The notes under the pieces were generated by a model, which was not told the origin of the DNA, ran no database searches, and was given only the letters and a program-made list of their open reading frames with translations. Positions 57,573-64,000 of a DNA stretch of 64,000 nt are shown here, in pieces. Position 1 is the stretch's first letter, and each line of letters starts with the position of its first letter. The position numbers and the translations under genes are program-made. The stretch lies in assembly GCA_018340805.1 (NCBI GenBank), contig JACMZG010001908.1, positions 20,571,263-20,635,262 on the forward strand, in the 5' to 3' direction. The DNA is from Microvelia longipes (Eukaryota > Arthropoda > Insecta > Hemiptera > Veliidae).

Positions 57573-58610
57573 AATCATAGATATTAATCTAGTGATTAAA
57601 ACTAACAATTTTTGTAACAAATATTGAATTCAATAATTAATAAGAATATTATTAGCTTTTAGCGAGGTTGTTATTGGAAAAGTAAAAAGAGCCAGACCTG
57701 AAAGAATGTTCTGCTTCAAACTAAATTTTTCATAAAATATACCTTAAATAGTCAGCCTATCCAGAGTGGAGGTTTTCATATGATTGCGAGCGTTCGAAAT
57801 TTTACAAAATCGCACAAATTTTAGGTTTTTTGAAATACCGTGTTCTCTGTTAGGTGTGGACTATTTTTAAAATTGATAAAGCTTCCATTAAATTAAACTT
57901 TCGTTAACCAAAATCTGACAACTACAACCATCACTAAGGCGAAGATATAGCATTTGCACAATGAAAAACACATAATTTATACATTTTATTAAAAAAAAAT
58001 TCGCTGATATCACAAAAATGATCGATTTATTTTGTGGTTTTGCCAATTCCAAAACGTTCGATATAGTTATCTAATTTTGATGTAAGAAAGATCTAATTAT
58101 TGGAGATTTTATCAGCTTTAAAAGTAAGTGCAGATTTGATTCCTCCGAATACTTAAAACTCCCACCATACTTTGATACCATGAGGTATCAAAATATTACA
58201 AGATATGTTTGAAAATGTCAACTGCCCACGATAATAAAATTAAGAAACCATAAATCATTCAAACCGATTACCTAAAAACTAAGAGATGATAATATTTGAT
58301 GGTCGATTTCCTGATTTATTTGAACGCATTGCTGTAAACTTTATCATATTCCGACACTTTCCTCTTATTTCTTTTTGTAATTTTATTTTTTCCATATGGT
58401 AGACAAGCTAACAATTCACGCTAGCTAATGCACGATATAGGCATTAATAAGATTTATTGATAAACGTTTTCCCTTTTTCACATGCAGAGATAGCAGCGCT
58501 GTGTTTATCCTATAAATAGGATTATTTGTATAAAGCTACGAATGGACATGCTATGATAAAAAATAAAGTCTATCGAAAAGAACGTTATATTGTTAGAAGC
58601 AATTCTCGCT
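57573..58610. other. AT-rich DNA, no gene recognised
   Basis: No supported feature. Confidence 0.45.
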
Positions 58611-58619
58611 GAGGGCTAG

Positions 58620-58760
58620 AAAGTATTAGCTTACTTAAAGGGGTTAGTTCTACACTAATATACTAATATTGGGCACTCGCCCATTTTAGATGCACCCATA
58701 TTAAAACAAGATGCCTTCAGCCTCCTGGCCGCTTTGCGACCCATGATTGTTGTCCTATAT
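58620..58760 (-). repeat. Repeat family C fragment
   Basis: GCCTTCAGCCTCCTGGCCGC, TTTGCGACCC and TTGTTGTCCTATATTAGTAT resemble the reversed family C core. The first part also carries TACACTAATATACTAATATT of unknown origin. Confidence 0.45.
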
Positions 58761-58959
58761 TAGTATGGTCTATTGATATTTAATGTAAGTGACTTAGAAC
58801 CACAATATATAAGTGAATTTTCAAATGTTTTAGTCAAAAAAATGTTATTTGTTTAAATTATGTTATATATGTCGATTAATAAAATTGGAACTAATACTGA
58901 TAACAAAATGCAACTTCGTATTTTTGTTGATTAAGCCTACTAATAATATAAAAAAATGA

Positions 58960-59155
58960 ATAACTTCTTCAAAATTTTGTGATTTTTTTATATTTTCGCT
59001 GAGTCATTGTTGTGGGTTAATGATGTCACATGTTTCAACAACTATAGGGTTTGGTAGTATGATAAGTTCGATTTTCGTACCAAGTTTCACGCTGCTCCGA
59101 TAAAACGTTCGAAAGGCGTCGTGTCCCATAGAAACACACTGAAACATCAATCTCG
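58960..59155 (-). repeat. Family A-related repeat (GGTTAATGATGTCA core)
   Basis: Parallels 27481-27690: GCTGAGTCATTGTTGTGGGT, TAATGATGTCA, TTCGATTTTCGTACCAAGTT, TCCCATAGAAACAC. It ends where LINE sequence begins. Confidence 0.6.
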
Positions 59156-59157
59156 TA

Positions 59158-59453
59158 AAATCACACTTTGGAGTCCAGGGAAATGAACAAATTGACCATC
59201 TTTCAATATAAATCCAACAAGATCTTCGGGATATAAAATACGAGTACCTGCAAGTGATCTTATATCAAAATCAAAAAAGAAAATGCTAGAAGTTTGGAAC
59301 ACCAAGCTCAACAAAGAACCAGAAAAGGGTAGAATTTTTTAAAAAATCATCAAGATTGTTCCCGCTAAACCTTGGTTTTGAAAATCAAGATTATCAAGAT
59401 GAGATATTGTCTGCACGAACAGATTAAAAGTCAACATGCCAGATGCATTCAAT

Positions 59454-59512
<59 letters not shown>

Positions 59513-59600
59513 ATATTGGATTAAGCGAATCCCAGCATGCCACCCCTGCCCCACAATAGACGAAACGGTAGAACATATCCTACTAGACTGTACCTAATAC
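59158..59600 (+). pseudogene. LINE ORF2 remnant: RNase H and terminal Cys-His motif
   Basis: KSHFGVQGNEQIDHL at 59158-59202 fits the (P)SH.GI.GNE.AD.LA motif of LINE-encoded RNase H. Further on, past the TA array, WIKRIPACHPCPTIDETVEH+ILLDCT (from about 59518) fits the C..C......ETVEHIL..C motif at the end of insect LINE ORF2 proteins. Stops and frame changes abound, so it is non-functional. Confidence 0.75.
59453..59517. repeat. (TA)n array inside the LINE coding remnant
   Basis: TA repeats lie between two parts of one former reading frame (CAGATGCATTC on the left, TTGGATTAAGCG on the right). Confidence 0.9.
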
Positions 59601-60272
59601 AAGACAGAACGGACAAAATTATATCAAGATGTCAAACTTCAAGATATCCAAGACAATAATGAAAAAGTCAAGACTCTGCTCTTCTCAAAATTAAAAAATA
59701 TAAATACACTTAAATTCAAAAATAAAATGAACTATTCCACTTAGCCTCAAAAAAAATCTAGAGACCAAACCTTAACTTAAACCCCCAAACATAAAAAATT
59801 ATAATATAACCTTTACACCCAGGACCCTTGTGTCCGATCAACCTGATTGAGGTTTTTCTGTGGTTTCCCTCAATTTGACAGGCTAATGCCAGGTTGAATC
59901 ATCAAAATTCAGTCCACAGACTGCATAGCCAACCCTTTTTGAAACTCCTGCAAACTACCTTTACAATATAAATCTATTCAAAACACCATGAAAAATATCA
60001 TTTGACAATATTAAAAACTAAAATTATAATATAAAAAACAAAATACCCACACCAAAAATTTAAAATTATCCTTAACCCAAACAAACCCCCTCACATCCCA
60101 TAAAATATTATCAAAATTCAAACCACAAAAATAACAAATAAATAAATAAAATAAAAATAAAGAGGCACAAATTACCCAAAATCAATAAATAAAATATGGA
60201 TCCGGTTTACATAAAAATAAATATTGTATACTATTGCAATAAAGAACTTGTTTAAAAAAAATTAAAAATTAT

Positions 60273-60300
60273 ATATATATAATAATATATATATATATAT

Positions 60301-60373
<73 letters not shown>

Positions 60374-60455
60374 TATATAGATGAGATATTGTCTGCACAA
60401 ACAGATTAAGAAGTCAACATGCCAGATGCATGTTGACGATATGATATGATATATA

Positions 60456-60504
<49 letters not shown>
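60273..60504. repeat. Two (TA)n arrays flanking a duplicated LINE piece
   Basis: TA arrays at 60273-60380 and 60442-60504. Between them GATGAGATATTGTCTGCACA+AACAGATTAA and CAACATGCCAGATGCAT repeat the LINE stretch at 59398-59446. Confidence 0.9.
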
Positions 60505-60507
<3 letters not shown>

Positions 60508-60509
60508 TT

Positions 60510-61655
60510 AATTTTACTTAGAAAATTCGCTAATAAGAGGAAATCATGGCCCTATACTTTCTAAAATAGTCTCTATACCGAATAATCAGTTCATTAGTTT
60601 TTCGGTAATTATGGTAAATTTGTTATGTTGATCTATACCACGTCTAATATCTTTGAAAAGTTAAATTGGTTCATACCAAAATGTTGACTGTTTTAGAAAC
60701 CAAATTAATAGTTATAAATTGTATACCAATATCAATGTATTGTGTAAATTTATACTAGTAGAGAGGAGTACAAGACCATAAACACTTGTTTTGGTTGTAC
60801 AGAACAACAAAATTAATTTTGGTTAGTACCTTAAGTCAGACAAAATTAAATTACTTCTTAATGGTTAAATTAAGCTGATAGAATTTATAATTGGAGGGTT
60901 TTAATGAATAAAATCAAATTTTTTGTTGACATGTTAGGTTATAGTCTGGAATTGACGTCATTGCAGGAACAAATAGTAAATTTTCAATGTTGACCATATC
61001 CAGATACCTGCAATGACGTCACACGTCATTTATAAAAAAAGTCAGGTTATAACCTCTGAATGCGTTTGGTTTGTTTACATCGAATTGAATCACCTTATAC
61101 ATTTTTAACATCTTAAAATTAACTAAAAAAAAGTTCAATTTAAACAATGCAACAACTTTCGTGTTATCTTTTTTATGTTACGACTTTATGTTAAATCCTT
61201 ACGACTCATTATTGTATTCCCGCCTTTAAAAGGTAATCTTTATCACATTTTCGTAGCTCAGATTTACAAAATGCTTACAATATCTTATCTGATATTAAAA
61301 TCTAGCTTACACAAAATTTGAATAAAAAACTTCTACAATAATCATATTTTGTAAAAGTTTTCCCTTTTGAAAAAAAGTTTTTTAAAACAGGAGAGTAAAA
61401 TTTCCTTCGAAACTTTAAATAATTGAAACAAGAAAATGAAGTAGGTAAACTAAAAGAGAGGAAAGAGTTGTAAAACTGAATTAATACGGAATAGAGGGTC
61501 TGGCATTAAAATATGATTACGGCTTTTAACTCTACAATGATTTATTTATTCATAAAATTAAAATCGCTTTCAAACTATCTCAGAACCTTTAGGGTCAAGG
61601 TTTTAACGGAGATGTAACTCTGAGGAAATCGGTTTTAAAATTTTAATGCTGCGGG
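60510..61655. other. AT-rich DNA, no gene recognised
   Basis: A loose inverted pair is present: GGAATTGACGTCATTGCAGG (60950-60969) mirrors CCTGCAATGACGTCA (61007-61021). No gene. Confidence 0.5.
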
Positions 61656-61660
61656 ATTTT

Positions 61661-62060
61661 TTAGCGAATTTCCTTTGGAAAATATAGAAAAATGAGTTAC
61701 GAGTAGTGCTTGATAATAAAGTAACTTGAGTCATCATTAACTTGTATGATTAACACGTGTATGAAGTTTAAAATTATTATCAGCAGCGTAAACAAATCAC
61801 GTTTATTGACTAATGAATTAGAACATTCGCTTGGCAGTATACTACTATATAAACTAGTAATATGACAAACTGTAATAGGACAATAACCAAGACAGGACCG
61901 TAAAGCGGCCCACAGCGACGACGTCTTGTAGCTTCCAAGAGACCGAAGGCTTTTTGATTGATATTCGGATGATCTCGAAACTATTTCGGATGGGTACACG
62001 CTCAGAACGGATTTTGAAAACACCCAGGTTTGACTCGCATTAGCGAATTTTTTTCAAAAA
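61661..62060 (+). mobile_element. Composite of family B edge and family C
   Basis: Starts TTTAGCGAATTTCCTTTGGA, GAGTTACGAGTAGTGCTTGA (family B arm). It continues with family C (GTAAACAAATCACGTTTATT, AACTAGTAATATGACAAACT, GTAATAGGACAATAACC, AAGCGGCCCACAGCGACGAC, GAGACCGAAGGC) and closes with CATTAGCGAATTTTTTTC. The minus-strand open frame 61697-62023 spans both parts and is unlikely to be coding. Confidence 0.6.
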
Positions 62061-62785
62061 AAATTTACTTTTTTTAAATTGAAATGACTTATTTTGTTTA
62101 GAGTATTGTACTATTGCTTATACGCGTAATATATTGTAATTATATATATAAGCTAGAAGCTTTGTGATAGGTTCATGTAAAATATACGTGTATCAATAAA
62201 TGTGATGGGTAGGAAAAAAAATTAATCATGAAAACATACATGATAATTTCAACTCGTCCATTTCTGTATCCCCAGTTCTGAATTTCCTCAGTTGTAGGCA
62301 GTTGTAGGCAGTAGGCAGTATACTAAAAAAAAATACATTTCGTTACTTTATTTTATAACAGTTATCTTATTGTTCTATCATTAGAAAACATTCTAATCTG
62401 TTTGTATGTCTGTACATTTTTCTTGCATTTTTCGAAGGCCATTGTCAGATTGTAATAACAATTTAAGGGAAAATCAGGAGTATTCAGGGCAAGCTATCTT
62501 ACAATTCTCAACATAATACATTACAGAACCAATTAATGAAGAACCATTAAAAGAGAAATTTAGTCTTTAATAGCCTATATATATTATATATAATTTCTGA
62601 AAGGGCTGACCAAGTAGGTAAAGAACGTGACATAGGTATATTTGATTATAAAACATCCTAAACCAGTTATTTGTTGTCATATTTCAGTTAAAATGACCAA
62701 TTGCTAATAAACGTATTACTATTAATTCACTATTTTATAAATATAAAGTTTAAATTTTTATAAGACATCTAATAAAAAAAGAAAA
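62061..62785. other. AT-rich DNA with a short tandem GTTGTAGGCA
   Basis: GTTGTAGGCA occurs twice, followed by GTAGGCAGTA, at 62291-62322. Nothing else recognised. Confidence 0.5.
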
Positions 62786-62787
62786 AT

Positions 62788-63460
62788 CGGGTAGGGGGTA
62801 CCTCGGTACTTTTCCTTATTACATCGGATTCGCTACGCTCATCCTCCCATTTTCCGACTCGCTTCGCTCATCCTCAGAAATACAAGTTGTTCAATTTATA
62901 CTGCAACACGTCTTCGGACTCGCTTCGCTCAGTCTCAGATAGTAAATACAATCGTTTCATTCCCAGTGGTCATTTATCTAGGCACTGACCACGCTTGATG
63001 CTGCTTAACTTTTATGATCCAACAAAAATCATGGATAGACTTGTTGTATTATAACGAAACTTAGTAAACTTATTTATTACGTCAAGGAATACACTTGTAC
63101 CAAATTTCAACTTACAATTTTTTAAAAAACGCATACAAATTATTCGATAAAAATTAAATTAATGCTGATAATAAGAAGAAACTTGGCACATATGTTAATA
63201 TTGTACATGGCTACATGCGTGTCAAATTTCAATCAGAGCGTATTATTTTTCCGTGTTTTATGATTTTTTGAGTCATTATTGCGGGTTAATGACGTCATAA
63301 ACAAATATTTTCCGAATAGCACAACTAAAGCGGAATACTGATTTTTGTACAAAATTTCAACTCTCTAGCATAAATGCACTGGGCTCTATGATGATAACAG
63401 ACACACACACACACATACAGACAATTTTTTAAAAGCCACTTAGGAGGCCTTTTATTGGTA
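62788..63460 (-). mobile_element. Repeat family A, near-complete copy on minus strand
   Basis: From 62788 it carries the 3' edge reversed (GGTACCTCGGTACTTTTCCT, three CGACTCGCTTCGCTCATCCT-type modules), then TTATGATCCAACAAAAATCA, GAGTCATTATTGCGGGTTAA+TGACGTCAT and a CA-rich tract (AACAGACACACACACACACA). The last piece of the 5' edge is missing. Confidence 0.75.
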
Positions 63461-64000
63461 GTAGACCCTAACCAAGAAGGAAACAAAGAAATTGCCTAAT
63501 ATAATAGTATTTTTGAATATTGCCATACTCAGAATAATGTGTTGTTATTGTATTCCCTCAAAACTATGGTCAACATTCTCATTAGACTTCCAAAGAAAAA
63601 ATGGGAGTTTCCAAGTACGATATCGAACCCATCATCCATTTGTTGAGTTTTCGAAACGATATGTATGCAAATGAGTCTGAAAAGTTAAATCGGTAATTGT
63701 TGATGTTAACTGCTTCAATGTATATTTACGTTACGGAAGTTAAATTGAAAGGAATATAATAAATACGTATGATCTTATTTACGTATTTATTATTTTAACT
63801 TTGAACCGTTTAGCTTATAATGTTACACACGTATAGAACCTCTTACACATTTAACTCAAAGGGTCAAGGATAATTCATAATTCGATTATAAAATATTTAA
63901 TCACATTCCAATATTTATTCAGCTTTAAAAATGAACTAACAAGAAGTTGTTCTTAAGCGGTTTCTATAATAAGGTGAAAACCAACAAGAGGCCTTGTCGT
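63461..64000. other. AT-rich DNA to window end, no gene recognised
   Basis: The open frame 63492-63674 has no recognisable protein. Confidence 0.45.

Larger units (their letters stand above)
59158..60265 (+). mobile_element. Decayed non-LTR retrotransposon 3' part with RNase H region
   Basis: Coding remnants are followed by a 3' UTR that matches 25570-25940 and ends AATAAAGAACTTGTTTAA then an A-rich tail. The position, the RNase H signature and the tail together identify a 5'-truncated LINE on the plus strand. A (TA)n array interrupts the coding part at 59453-59517. Confidence 0.75.

Noticed and set aside
61697..62023. 108-codon minus-strand open frame
   Set aside because: It spans the junction of two dispersed non-coding repeat families and has no recognisable protein features.

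Overview
This is an AT-rich, intron-containing eukaryotic window, almost certainly from an insect. The only host gene I can identify with confidence is the 3' part of a Ptp61F/PTPN1-type non-receptor protein tyrosine phosphatase (about 627-6983, + strand), split by introns with consensus GT-AG junctions. The style of the dispersed repeats suggests a hemipteran such as a planthopper or leafhopper, but that is an impression from memory and is not demonstrated here.

Layout. 1-7000: five recognisable coding blocks of the phosphatase: pTyr-domain middle, WPD loop and catalytic Cys loop, Q-loop, acidic/proline-rich linker and a C-terminal tail anchor. The introns hold small inverted-repeat elements and a tandem repeat. 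Two of the five blocks do not read through in one frame, so the gene is either damaged or the assembly carries indels. 7000-15000: AT-rich intergenic DNA with few landmarks: a candidate polyadenylation signal, an ATT microsatellite, a 66-bp tandem repeat and a possible isolated terminal exon at 13469. 15000-34000: a dense accessory region with several dispersed repeat families, a Ty1/copia RNase H remnant, a tRNA-derived SINE, a 1.1-kb minisatellite, an internally deleted mariner with intact ends, LINE 3' ends on both strands, and a motif resembling a hammerhead ribozyme core. 34000-64000: continuing repeat-rich intergenic DNA, including a near-perfect 180-bp inverted duplication, a three-copy MITE family with 8-bp target duplications, further MITEs and minisatellites, a decayed RNase H-bearing LINE, and about a dozen (TA)n arrays.

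No operon, CRISPR array, tRNA gene or rRNA gene is visible. Apart from the phosphatase and degenerate transposon genes, the long open frames are low-complexity: (TA)n translates as Tyr-Ile, and the 23-25-bp minisatellite is open in all three forward frames. I found no convincing new multi-gene system. The most informative novelties are the repeat families themselves: how they nest, which carry target-site duplications, and how minisatellites appear to have grown from pieces of them.
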